From positions 434,001 through 498,000 of the forward strand of contig NZ_QRZF01000001.1 in NCBI RefSeq assembly GCF_003464595.1: a DNA stretch of 64,000 nt. Direction: 5' to 3'. This DNA comes from Bacteroides intestinalis. Its GTDB lineage: Bacteria; Bacteroidota; Bacteroidia; Bacteroidales; Bacteroidaceae. Below are positions 45,401 to 54,755 of the stretch, piece after piece. The notes under the pieces were generated by a model that was given only the letters and a program-made list of their open reading frames with translations, was not told where the DNA came from and made no database searches. The position numbers and the translations under genes are program-made. Within the stretch, counting starts at the first letter, position 1. Each line of letters starts with the position of its first letter.

Positions 45401-47716
45401 CTATTCTATTATTATCTCATCAAAGTATATCCTCGCTTCCTGTCCCGGACGTACATGCGTGAAAGGACAGTCTCCTGCTCCACGGGCTACTACACGAACA
45501 TAGCGTGCCTCTGTCCCTATTTCAAACGGGATATCTTCTCTAAATACACCTTCACGGAAGATTTCGTTCTTTGTGTAGCTACACTCACCTACTTTGCGAT
45601 ACTCCTTGTCATCATCCGAAATCCAGACTTCTATTGCAGCAGGTTTATGCACTGCCATGCCATAATTCGTTATAGAGCCTAACGTTAGTTTATTCACCAA
45701 TTCCGGTTTCTTCAAGTCGAGGGTGAAAGTAACCGTATCGCTTTTCATCCAGGAACACCATTCCAGATCAGTATATTTCTGACTTCCCCGTATCCCGTTT
45801 GTCAGCATATAAAGGTCTCCTGTACCGGCACTCTTAACAGGCTTTGCCGTCGCTTTATTCCAGATGACAGGCAACTCCAGCATTTGTCCCAATTGCTCGT
45901 TTCCGGCAAAGGTTGCTGCCTTAATTGTTTTGGCCTCTGTAAGCATCAATGGTTTTGTATAAAGGGGTGATTGTGCAGTCGGCACACTGCCATCCATTGT
46001 ATAACGCACCTGTGCATCAGGGCGAATACAATCCAGTTCTACTTGCAGACGCCCCTCTTTCGGAGTTACAGTCTGTTGTATATTATACATGGAACGGGCA
46101 TAGACAATGCCTTTTGCAGCCAAGTGTTCATTAAAGTGGTCCATAGCTTTCAGGTAAGAAGCCCAGTTCTTGCGTGCAGGCTTCGTCCAGGCAACTTCCG
46201 CCAATGCCGACAGGCGGGGGAAAAGCAGGTAGTCCACATCTGCCGGAGAGTTACAGAACTCTGTCCACATACACGCCTGAACCCCCATTAGCAGAGATGC
46301 AGCCTGCGGTGTCCAGTCTTTCTGCACAGGTTCATAGTCATAGACATCTTTCAGGGTGTTATTTCCAAAATATGTAATAGGTTCGAACCATTGGGGACCT
46401 TGATAGCGGATGAGATACAATATCCGGGCAGGAGTCATGATGAAGCGGTGACCCAATTCGGCAGCTTTCAGTGCAGCCTGTCCGTAACCTTGCCATCCAA
46501 GGATAATGCTCCCTTCGGGGATTCTGGCATTCGTCAGTTCATCCCATCCTATCACTTCACGTCCCTTATTCTGCACATACCGTGCTACCCGTGCCATGAA
46601 ATAGCCTTGCAATTCTTCTGTATTCTCCAATTTCTCCGCTTTCATCCGTGCCTGGCACAACGGACATTCTTCCCAATGTGTCTTTCTCGCCTCATCACCA
46701 CCTAAATGGATATATTTTGAGGGAAACAATTCGAGTACTTCATCCAGAATATCTTGCAGGAAAGTAAATACACTGTCATTTCCTGCACAAAAGATAACAT
46801 CCGCATGATTCCCGCCTAAACCGGGCAATACACCGATAAATTTATCCACTACCGGACAGGACAGCAAAGGGTAAGCAGCCAATGCAGCATTACTATGTGC
46901 CGGCATTTCTATTTCCGGGATCACTTCGATATGCCGTTCCTGAGCATAGCGCACGATCTCGCGGATTTCATCCTGCGTATAGAATCCTTTTTCCACAGTA
47001 GGTTCACCTTGACGGGGATTACGGCGTTCGGGGAATGTCTTGCCCGGACGGTCTACACGGCATGATCCTATTTCTGTAAGCGAGGGGTATTTCTTAATTT
47101 CAATACGCCAACCATTGTCATCTACCAGATGCAGATGTAACTTGTTCAACTTCAGCATCGCCATACAATCGATAATACGCAACAAGTTTTCCTTGGGGGA
47201 GAAAAAACGTGCCACATCTACCAATAGTCCCCGATAACCGAAACGGGGTTGGTCGGTGATAGTCAATGCCGGAACAGTCCAATCGACGTTCTCCGTCACT
47301 TGTTCACTTTCAATCTCAGAGGGAAGTAATTGACGAATGCTTTGAAGGGCATAATAGAAACCTTGCAGATCGGAGGCACGGATGGTTATCTTCTTAGCCG
47401 TTATCTCCAGTTTGTAAGCTTCACTTTTTAAGGTAGCGTCCGTCACCAGACAGACATCCCCTTTCCGGCTATCTACCTTTATGCGGGGAGTAAAACCTGC
47501 CGCACGGGTAAGAAGTCCGGTGAACTGGCGCACTTGCTCAGTTTGTCCTTCATTCTCTACTGCGAAACTTGTCTTAGCGGAGAAGTGGAAGTTACCCGTG
47601 CCCGGTACTAAACTCACCGGGCAGGGAACTAATGAAAAGGGTTGTGTCAAGTTATCAGCCTGAATGTTTGTTACTGCCAGGAACAGACAAAGCAGTACTG
47701 TATATATATATCTCAT
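45401..47716 (-). CDS. GH20 beta-N-acetylhexosaminidase
   Basis: 771 residues with signal peptide. An N-terminal GH20b-type domain (about 25-155) precedes the catalytic barrel (about 158-500). The acid pair is Asp341-Glu342 in HLGGDEARK, where Asp holds the substrate N-acetyl group and Glu is acid/base. The C-terminal region (about 630-770) resembles a discoidin-type domain. It releases terminal GlcNAc or GalNAc, which fits a LacNAc-containing substrate for the locus. Confidence 0.92.
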   Translation of the reverse strand: MRYIYTVLLCLFLAVTNIQADNLTQPFSLVPCPVSLVPGTGNFHFSAKTSFAVENEGQTEQVRQFTGLLTRAAGFTPRIKVDSRKGDVCLVTDATLKSEAYKLEITAKKITIRASDLQGFYYALQSIRQLLPSEIESEQVTENVDWTVPALTITDQPRFGYRGLLVDVARFFSPKENLLRIIDCMAMLKLNKLHLHLVDDNGWRIEIKKYPSLTEIGSCRVDRPGKTFPERRNPRQGEPTVEKGFYTQDEIREIVRYAQERHIEVIPEIEMPAHSNAALAAYPLLSCPVVDKFIGVLPGLGGNHADVIFCAGNDSVFTFLQDILDEVLELFPSKYIHLGGDEARKTHWEECPLCQARMKAEKLENTEELQGYFMARVARYVQNKGREVIGWDELTNARIPEGSIILGWQGYGQAALKAAELGHRFIMTPARILYLIRYQGPQWFEPITYFGNNTLKDVYDYEPVQKDWTPQAASLLMGVQACMWTEFCNSPADVDYLLFPRLSALAEVAWTKPARKNWASYLKAMDHFNEHLAAKGIVYARSMYNIQQTVTPKEGRLQVELDCIRPDAQVRYTMDGSVPTAQSPLYTKPLMLTEAKTIKAATFAGNEQLGQMLELPVIWNKATAKPVKSAGTGDLYMLTNGIRGSQKYTDLEWCSWMKSDTVTFTLDLKKPELVNKLTLGSITNYGMAVHKPAAIEVWISDDDKEYRKVGECSYTKNEIFREGVFREDIPFEIGTEARYVRVVARGAGDCPFTHVRPGQEARIYFDEIIIE

Positions 47717-47742
47717 AAGGTCATAGCGTTTGATAATATGAA

Positions 47743-49326
47743 TTATTCTTTATCTCTCTCTGGGGAAAAGCGTACCGGATCATTGTATTGTTCCTGCAAT
47801 GCCGTAAGTTCGGTTTTCAGTTCCTTCACAATGTCTTCCGTACCCGGTTGTCCATAGATGTTACGCATTTCGGTCGGATCGGCCTGTAAATCGTACAATT
47901 CCCATTCATCGATGTCATTATAGAAATGAATCAGCTTGTAACGTTCGGTACGTACGCCGTAATGACGCTTCACCATGTGTTCAGCAGGATATTCATAGAA
48001 GTGATAATACAGGGATTTCCGCCAGTTTTCAGGTTTTTCGCCTTTCAGTAATGGAACCAGGGAAAGTCCCTGAATATCTTCGGGCACTTTCACGCCGGCC
48101 AGTTCCAGGAATGTGGGTGCATAGTCAATGTTCTGTACCAACTCTCCGATGTCTCCTTTACGGTCGAAACCTTTCGGCAAACGCATAATCAGCGGTGTAT
48201 GCATGGATTCTTCATACATGAAACGCTTGTCGAACCATCCGTGCTCACCCATATAAAAACCTTGATCGGAAGTATAAACAACTAATGTGTTATCCAGCAA
48301 TCCTTTCTCTTTCAGGTAATCCAGCACACGGCCTACATTATCATCCAGAGATTTCACAGTCTTCATGTAGTCGCGGATATAGCGCTGGAACTTCCAGTTG
48401 GCAAGTTCTTTACCCTGAGGATTCTTTTTATAGAAATCATCGATGATAGGACCATAGAACTTATCCCATGCTGCACGCTGCCCCTCATCCATCCGGCCGA
48501 TATATTTCTCATAAAGAGACTTCAACCGGGTTTCTTTGTCCGGATGTAGCATTTTGAGGTCATAGATCATATCCATATCTTTCACAATGCTCATTTCCTG
48601 TGCAGCAGCGGCAGGACGTCCTTCGTAATCGTCGAAAAAATTGTCCGGTAGCGGAAAGGTCTTGTCTTCATAAAGTGCAAGGTTGCAGGTATCTGCCAAC
48701 CAGTTACGATGAATCGCTTTATGATGAATTAAAATACAGAACGGCTTATTTGTATCCCGCTGATTTTCCATCCAGTCGATAGCGTCATCAGTGATGATAT
48801 TGGTCACATAACCGTGCTTCTGTATAGTATCATTGTCCTGAGTGATAAAATCAGGATTATAGTAATCACCTTGTCCGGGCACGATCTCCCAGTAATCAAA
48901 ACCCGTAGGCAGACTTTCCAGGTGCCATTTACCAACCAACGCAGTCTGATAACCGGCCTGTTGCAAAAGTTTAGGGAAAGTTTGCTGCGAAGCATCGAAC
49001 ACGCAAGTTGTGTTATCATAGAATTTATTGGCACAACTGTGCTTGCCCGTAATCATACAGGCACGGCTGGGACCACTCAGAGAATTAGCCACAAAGCTGT
49101 TTGTAAAACGTATTCCGTCGGCTGCAATGCGGTCCAGGTTCGGCGTCTCCATGTAGCGGTGGTCATAACAGCTCATCATCTGGGCTGTGTGATCATCCGT
49201 CATGATGTATACTATATTATATTGCTTTTGTTCCTCAGCTTTCTTTTGTGAAGTACATGAAGTCATGGATGCCACAGCAGCGGCACCGGTCAGAGAAAAA
49301 AGCAATCCTGATTGTATCGTGTTCAT
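47743..49326 (-). CDS. Ser-type S1 sulfatase, GlcNAc-6-sulfatase-like
   Basis: About 527 residues, with a lipoprotein-type signal (SMTSC). The ATG at 49326 is used; a TTG six bases earlier is possible. The formylglycine site is the Ser in LSGPSR, followed by ACMITGKH. Metal-binding blocks IMTDDH and YTSDQGFYMGEHGWFDKR are clear. The motif pattern resembles the S1_11 group, whose studied member removes 6-O-sulfate from GlcNAc; this subgroup call is tentative. It is the first enzyme gene after susD. Confidence 0.8.
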   Translation of the reverse strand: MNTIQSGLLFSLTGAAAVASMTSCTSQKKAEEQKQYNIVYIMTDDHTAQMMSCYDHRYMETPNLDRIAADGIRFTNSFVANSLSGPSRACMITGKHSCANKFYDNTTCVFDASQQTFPKLLQQAGYQTALVGKWHLESLPTGFDYWEIVPGQGDYYNPDFITQDNDTIQKHGYVTNIITDDAIDWMENQRDTNKPFCILIHHKAIHRNWLADTCNLALYEDKTFPLPDNFFDDYEGRPAAAAQEMSIVKDMDMIYDLKMLHPDKETRLKSLYEKYIGRMDEGQRAAWDKFYGPIIDDFYKKNPQGKELANWKFQRYIRDYMKTVKSLDDNVGRVLDYLKEKGLLDNTLVVYTSDQGFYMGEHGWFDKRFMYEESMHTPLIMRLPKGFDRKGDIGELVQNIDYAPTFLELAGVKVPEDIQGLSLVPLLKGEKPENWRKSLYYHFYEYPAEHMVKRHYGVRTERYKLIHFYNDIDEWELYDLQADPTEMRNIYGQPGTEDIVKELKTELTALQEQYNDPVRFSPERDKE

Positions 49327-49354
49327 AATCAAATCTAATTAAATATTTAAAAAT

Positions 49355-49402
49355 CCGGATGTGGAATGCGAGGGTGGAAGACAACTCCCACCCCGCATCC
49401 GG
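49355..49402 (-). terminator. Hairpin between susD and the sulfatase gene (attenuator candidate)
   Basis: CCGGATG and GCGAGGGTGG on one side pair with CCCACCCCGCATCCGG on the other, with a small bulge. There is no T run. Such hairpins after susD can lower expression of downstream enzyme genes relative to susCD. Confidence 0.55.
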
Positions 49403-49445
49403 GAAGATCTAATAACCTATTGTAAACTCTATAGATTCCGGATGA

Positions 49446-51272
49446 TTAATAACCAAAGTTATTATCGTTATTCGTGAGGCCCGGATTAGCATCTATTTCA
49501 CTGGTAGGAATCGGCAGAAGCAAATTCTTTTTCAGGAAGTCATCCGTCAGGCTACCATTGTTCAGGAGACGATCTGCAAAGTTGTTTACACTTGAAGTAT
49601 AATTCTTTTCTCCCAATATGGTCAGTTCATGAGTAGTATTCAGTTCCAGGAACTTCTTGAAGTATACCGTACCGCGGATACGTACCATATCGTAAATGCT
49701 GGGTTCGCCGCAAAGTTCGATGATCCGCTCAAAATACAATTTTTCCGTAACCTGTTCTTTGGTAAGTGATGCCGACCAGTCTGCAGGTTGTGCAGAAGAA
49801 ACGGCTCCGGATTTGCGTGCACGGGCCAGTACTTCATTGGCCAGGCTGATAGCTTTCGGAGTATCACCCAGTTCATTGTAAACGTCAGCCATCAGTAACA
49901 GCATTTCAGCGTAACGATAAACCATTAAGTTCTTGTGGGCCATCGTACCAGTTTGTGTCTGGTCGTACAACTTGCCAAAGTACGGCCACTTTTCTGCATT
50001 ACCTGTTTTTGCAAAGTCATTTACAGCTTTTGCTACTGAAGAGTTATACGGAGATGCCCCGTGTGTAGCCTCGTAATTATCACAAACGCTAAGGCTCGGG
50101 TTCTTCGGATTAGGAAATTCTGCATAAGGCATCTTGGCTGTAACCTCCATATTCACATTGTTCGATCCGGGCACTGTCATATCAGTATATTTGATTTTCC
50201 AGTAAGGGTACGTACATACAGAGTCGTTAGCACAAAGTGCAGTACCAACCTGAGGTTTCGGATTAGCTTGATTATTACCGTTACGAGCTCTCCACTTTGT
50301 CAAGAAGTTAACATCAATACGGGGATCTCCCGGGTAAGTACCTTCATGCATATCATAAGCGAACTTAGCTACACGATACGTACTCCAGTTGATGCCACTG
50401 GTAGAAGCCTGAGGAGCAAAGCGGTTACTGCCACGATTGTAGCACCCGTTCGCATTTCCCGTTGAATAATTCATCTGGAAGATAGACTCCTTGGAGGTTG
50501 ACACATATTCACCAAACAAATTGGCAAACTTAGGCTCCAACGAATAAACATGACTTGTGTATACTGCATCAAACATGTTTTTTGCATTCTGCCAATTGGC
50601 GGCAGCATCTATACCCAGAACAGCCATCTTATAATACACTTTACCTAGGAAAGCTTTTACAGCCCAGGAATTAGCACGTCCCACTGCTGATTTTTCAGAA
50701 ATAGACAGAGCATCCACCAGGTCCTGTGTGATTTGTGAGAACACCTCTTCACGGGGTGAACGGGCAATAGAAATACCTTCGGAAGAGGAAGCAACCGTTT
50801 TCAAAGGAACATCACCAAAAGTGGAAACCAAATTATAGTAAGCCAGTGCTCTCAAAAATTTAGCTTCGCCACCCTTCTGAGTCTTGACTGCTGCACTCAG
50901 CCCGCTCTTATCAATACTTTCCAGAAAAGCATTGATTTCGGCTATCGCCTTGTACATACCTCCCCAAGCCAAGGATACCAAGCTATTGGCAGCCAATGTA
51001 TTCAGCGAGTTCAAATCCTCAGGACGTTGTGCCCATGCAAGACCCGAAGCTACAATAGGAGCTTCCTGCCACATCTGTCCGTAAGCATTAGGAGCCGACA
51101 TATAACCATAGCATCCCAACAGAGCTAATTCTGCATTATCTTCGGTCTGGAAAACAATATTACTATTCTGAGAGTATAAGGGATCTTCATTCAGTAAAGA
51201 GTCACAGGCTGAAAAGCTGCACAGTACAGCCAAAGACAGTATATAATATTTATATCTTTTCATATTCTTCAT
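49446..51272 (-). CDS. SusD-family surface glycan-binding lipoprotein
   Basis: 608 residues with lipobox FSAC near residue 23. TPR-like helices of the SusD/RagB fold are visible (FLRALAYYNLVSTFGDVPL is the typical block), and the C-terminus carries YRYAEMLLLMADVYNELGD. It caps the SusC transporter at the cell surface and delivers oligosaccharide to it. It is 10 bp downstream of susC. Confidence 0.93.
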   Translation of the reverse strand: MKNMKRYKYYILSLAVLCSFSACDSLLNEDPLYSQNSNIVFQTEDNAELALLGCYGYMSAPNAYGQMWQEAPIVASGLAWAQRPEDLNSLNTLAANSLVSLAWGGMYKAIAEINAFLESIDKSGLSAAVKTQKGGEAKFLRALAYYNLVSTFGDVPLKTVASSSEGISIARSPREEVFSQITQDLVDALSISEKSAVGRANSWAVKAFLGKVYYKMAVLGIDAAANWQNAKNMFDAVYTSHVYSLEPKFANLFGEYVSTSKESIFQMNYSTGNANGCYNRGSNRFAPQASTSGINWSTYRVAKFAYDMHEGTYPGDPRIDVNFLTKWRARNGNNQANPKPQVGTALCANDSVCTYPYWKIKYTDMTVPGSNNVNMEVTAKMPYAEFPNPKNPSLSVCDNYEATHGASPYNSSVAKAVNDFAKTGNAEKWPYFGKLYDQTQTGTMAHKNLMVYRYAEMLLLMADVYNELGDTPKAISLANEVLARARKSGAVSSAQPADWSASLTKEQVTEKLYFERIIELCGEPSIYDMVRIRGTVYFKKFLELNTTHELTILGEKNYTSSVNNFADRLLNNGSLTDDFLKKNLLLPIPTSEIDANPGLTNNDNNFGY

Positions 51273-51282
51273 GTTTTTAATA

Positions 51283-54200
51283 TTAGAAAGTCAAGTTTAA
51301 GCCGAATATAAACGAACGCGGAGTCGGATAAGCACCCATATCTACGCCCGGACGAAGACCGTCGAAACCGAAAAAGTTTACATCAGGGTCGTAGCCACTA
51401 TAGTTGGTAATAATAAATGCATTCTTAACGGAAGCATAAACCGAAGCATTCTGGAAACCAATCTTGCTCATCCATGTTTTCGGTAATATATAGTTCAGAG
51501 TAATGTCGGCACAACGCAGATAACTGGCATCTTCTACATAACGGTCCATAACATAGTTCTGTATAACGAATGTGGAACTCGGATACAGGTTGGAATGATT
51601 GCTTTCTGTCCACATATTCTGATAAGCTTTACGGGTGAGATTATTAGATCTGGTTCCCGGAGTATTAACATAGCGATTGTTGGTATTCAGAATATCTTTG
51701 CCTTGTACACCGGCAAACGAAGCCGACAGACTCAGGTTTTTCCAGGAAATATTTGTAGAGAAACCGTAGGTAAAATCAGGATTCGGATCACCGATAACAT
51801 CACGGTCGTTTACATTTACATCACCGTCTCCATCGCTATCTACAAATTTGATATCGCCGGCTACCGGAGTAACCTTATTAAATGTCTTGTAATAACCAAC
51901 CGTACCATCTTTTTTAGTATATCTCACACCTTGTTCTGTTATATCTTCCGGCTGTACGATACCCTGTGTAACATATCCGAAGAACAAGCCCGGAGCTTCA
52001 CCTTCCAGGAAGACATGGCCTACACCGAAGTGGTCGCCTATCGAGTTACCATAATATCCTACTTTCTCACCCAGGAAACCAAAGTCAGATGGCAGAAGTC
52101 CCAACTCGGCAATCTCGCTCTTGTTGAAACCGATATTACCGCTTACGCTCCACTTCCAATCTTTCTTATCAATAATCTGTGCGTTCAAAGAGAGTTCAAC
52201 ACCATTATTCTTCATTGATCCCTGATTATAATAAGTGGAAGCAAATCCGGCAGAACCCGGCAGAGTTCTGGAAATAAGCAAATCAGTAGTCTTCTTCTGA
52301 TACACGTCGAGAGTACCACTCAAGCGTGAGTTAAACAAACCGAAGTCCAAACCGGCATTCCATGAAGCTGTCTTTTCCCATTTCAAGCTGTTATTTGACA
52401 GGTTGGTTACCGTAAAGGCTGTCTGGGCATTGCCGGAACCATCAGCATAATAAAGATTGGAATTAGAACCATACATAGAGAAGGTAGAATACGGATCAAT
52501 ACTTTGATTACCGGTAACACCATAGCTCACACGAATCTTCAACTGGCTCAACCAAGAGATATTTTTCATAAACTCTTCCTGTTCCATACGCCATGCCAAC
52601 GATGCAGACGGGAAGTATCCCCAACGATTACCTTTAGCAAATTTACTGGAACCGTCAGCACGGAAAGAAGCAGTAATCAAGTACTTGTCGAGAATGGAAA
52701 GATTAGCACGTCCCAGATAGGAAACCAACTGGTAGTCTTTCTGGATAGGCTGGGCATTGTTTACATTACCTGCCATGTGAAGACCATTCTCACGCATTTC
52801 AAAGAAAGTGAATTGATTGGCGGTAGTATTTTTGTTCAGGAAGTTATAATCTTCGTAAGTAACACCAGCCGTAGCATCCAAAGTTGCGAAAGACTTGAGC
52901 TTCGTACTGTAATTCAGGATATTCTCAACGGAAACATTATTCTTATTCAAGTCTGACAATGCCAGCAAACCTTGGTTGTTCATACCTTGGTAAAGTTGCA
53001 GACCGTACCAACGCTTGCGCTCGTTGATATTCAAGTTACCACCGGTACGAAGGTTATAACGGAAGAATTTGTTAATCTTCCAGGTCAGGTCCAGACTGGC
53101 TTTGAAAGTTTTATCATCTGTTACGTCTACATAATCATTCAACCAACTGAAAACAGTTGTCTTGTTCTCATTATTAAAGCTGGGGTCACCTTCCGGCATT
53201 TCAAATGGAGCATAGTCCAATGCCGTACGTGAGATAGCACCGGTAGAACCTCCCAATGTATTACCACCCGCCATCATATCATTCTGACGAAGTGCACCAC
53301 TCAAAGACAGGTCAATCTTTACGGCTTTTGATACTTCCGCGCTCAGGTTGGCACGTAAGTCACCCTGTTTCAAAGAAGTTTGCTTTACCGTACCGTTGAT
53401 GTCCTTGAAATTGGCAGATATATAATAGGTAATCTTATCCGATCCACCATTCAAAGACAGAGAATAATTCTGTGAGAATGCCGAAGTATAGATTTCCTTC
53501 TGCCAGTTGCGGTAGGTTACAACGTTGTAAGTTTCGGGATTATTAGCATCATATTTGTCGTAAGAACCATTGAATACATATCTTACCTGGTCGCCTACAA
53601 TATGAAATGGTACAAGGCCATCCTGAATTCTGCTATTTGCATAATTAGCATACTCTTCCAGGTTGATCATATCCAACAGATTCGTAGTATTGGCAATCGT
53701 GAATGTAGCCGAAGCATTGACTTTAGCTTTTCCAGCCTTACCTTTCTTAGTAGTAATCAGGATTACACCATTGGCACCACGCGAACCGTAGATAGCGGTT
53801 GAAGAAGCATCTTTCAAAACAGTAATGTCTTCAATATCGCCAGGGTTCAAAGAAGACAACGGATCTTGATTGATCTGGAAGTCTCCACTGATACCTGAAG
53901 AAGCAAATTCACCTGTTGAAGCTTGCGGAACATTATCAATAACATACAGCGGCTGGTTGTCGCCACGAAGTGAACTGGCACCACGAATCGTAACCGAAGA
54001 AGCGGAACCAACAGCCGAAGAAGTTGAGTTAACGACCAGACCTGCCACTTTACCGGACAATAAGTTATCAAGAGAAGTAGCCTTAGCCGCATCATTCGGA
54101 TCAGGACGCAGGCTGGTTAACGCACCGGTTACATCACCTTTACGGGCTGTACCGTAGGCCACTACCACTACTTCATCCAACACTTGCGTATCATCTTTCA

Positions 54201-54495
54201 ATGATACATTTATTACGGTCTTGTTTCCCACAGGGACTTCCTGCGTTTCATAACCGATAAAAGAAAATACTAATACGGATTTAGAGTTGGGAACATCGAT
54301 CTTATAGTTACCATCCACATCGGTAATGGTTCCTAAAGACCCTCCTTTTACTTGTACATTGACACCGGGTACACCTTCATTGGTGCTGTCAATCACTTTA
54401 CCTGTCACCTTAATCGTTTGCTGTGCCAAAGCAGCGGCAGTAGATGTCAAACAGAGCAGGCATACCAGAAATACATTCAATAATTTCTGTCTCAT
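51283..54495 (-). CDS. SusC-family TonB-dependent oligosaccharide transporter
   Basis: 1070 residues with signal peptide, carboxypeptidase-regulatory-like domain (about 25-110), plug (SVTIRGASSLRGDNQPLYVIDN and the SusC signature LKDASSTAIYGSRGANGVILITTKKG) and C-terminal barrel ending in Phe (FGLNLTF). It imports oligosaccharides bound by the SusD protein into the periplasm, driven by TonB. It is the first gene of the minus-strand operon and divergent from the regulator. A -7 box is at 54547-54554. Confidence 0.95.
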   Translation of the reverse strand: MRQKLLNVFLVCLLCLTSTAAALAQQTIKVTGKVIDSTNEGVPGVNVQVKGGSLGTITDVDGNYKIDVPNSKSVLVFSFIGYETQEVPVGNKTVINVSLKDDTQVLDEVVVVAYGTARKGDVTGALTSLRPDPNDAAKATSLDNLLSGKVAGLVVNSTSSAVGSASSVTIRGASSLRGDNQPLYVIDNVPQASTGEFASSGISGDFQINQDPLSSLNPGDIEDITVLKDASSTAIYGSRGANGVILITTKKGKAGKAKVNASATFTIANTTNLLDMINLEEYANYANSRIQDGLVPFHIVGDQVRYVFNGSYDKYDANNPETYNVVTYRNWQKEIYTSAFSQNYSLSLNGGSDKITYYISANFKDINGTVKQTSLKQGDLRANLSAEVSKAVKIDLSLSGALRQNDMMAGGNTLGGSTGAISRTALDYAPFEMPEGDPSFNNENKTTVFSWLNDYVDVTDDKTFKASLDLTWKINKFFRYNLRTGGNLNINERKRWYGLQLYQGMNNQGLLALSDLNKNNVSVENILNYSTKLKSFATLDATAGVTYEDYNFLNKNTTANQFTFFEMRENGLHMAGNVNNAQPIQKDYQLVSYLGRANLSILDKYLITASFRADGSSKFAKGNRWGYFPSASLAWRMEQEEFMKNISWLSQLKIRVSYGVTGNQSIDPYSTFSMYGSNSNLYYADGSGNAQTAFTVTNLSNNSLKWEKTASWNAGLDFGLFNSRLSGTLDVYQKKTTDLLISRTLPGSAGFASTYYNQGSMKNNGVELSLNAQIIDKKDWKWSVSGNIGFNKSEIAELGLLPSDFGFLGEKVGYYGNSIGDHFGVGHVFLEGEAPGLFFGYVTQGIVQPEDITEQGVRYTKKDGTVGYYKTFNKVTPVAGDIKFVDSDGDGDVNVNDRDVIGDPNPDFTYGFSTNISWKNLSLSASFAGVQGKDILNTNNRYVNTPGTRSNNLTRKAYQNMWTESNHSNLYPSSTFVIQNYVMDRYVEDASYLRCADITLNYILPKTWMSKIGFQNASVYASVKNAFIITNYSGYDPDVNFFGFDGLRPGVDMGAYPTPRSFIFGLNLTF

Positions 54496-54546
54496 AGAAT
54501 TAAATTTAAATTAGTTATAAACTATCGTTAACATTGATTTGTGATG

Positions 54547-54554
54547 CAAATGTA
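54547..54554 (-). promoter_or_regulatory. -7 box of the susC operon
   Basis: TACATTTG on the minus strand matches TAnnTTTG and lies 51 bp before the susC ATG. No -33 element is seen, as expected for a promoter driven by an activator such as the adjacent hybrid regulator. Confidence 0.55.
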
Positions 54555-54701
54555 AAACGATAGCAAAGGAGTGTCTGTACAAGATTCACTATTTCCAGGT
54601 TCAAAATTGACTATCCGGACGACAAAAACAAATAATAGTCAAAACTGGAGGCGAAGTAGACAAATTTGGAGCTTATTTCCAAGTAATTTCATGCAAATTG
54701 T

Positions 54702-54733
54702 ATTGTGCGGTTCATAACAAAAGAGTATTTTTG
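54702..54733 (+). promoter_or_regulatory. Promoter of the hybrid two-component regulator gene
   Basis: ATTG at 54702-54705 and TATTTTTG at 54726-54733 are separated by 20 bp, close to the Bacteroides consensus. It predicts a transcript start around 54740 and so favours the ATG at 54756. Confidence 0.6.
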
Positions 54734-54755
54734 CTCCAACCTATCCACAATACCC

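Noticed and set aside
51595..52218. Plus-strand open frames inside susC and other enzyme genes
   Set aside because: They lie opposite well-supported genes, have no recognisable domains and are expected shadows of long coding regions.
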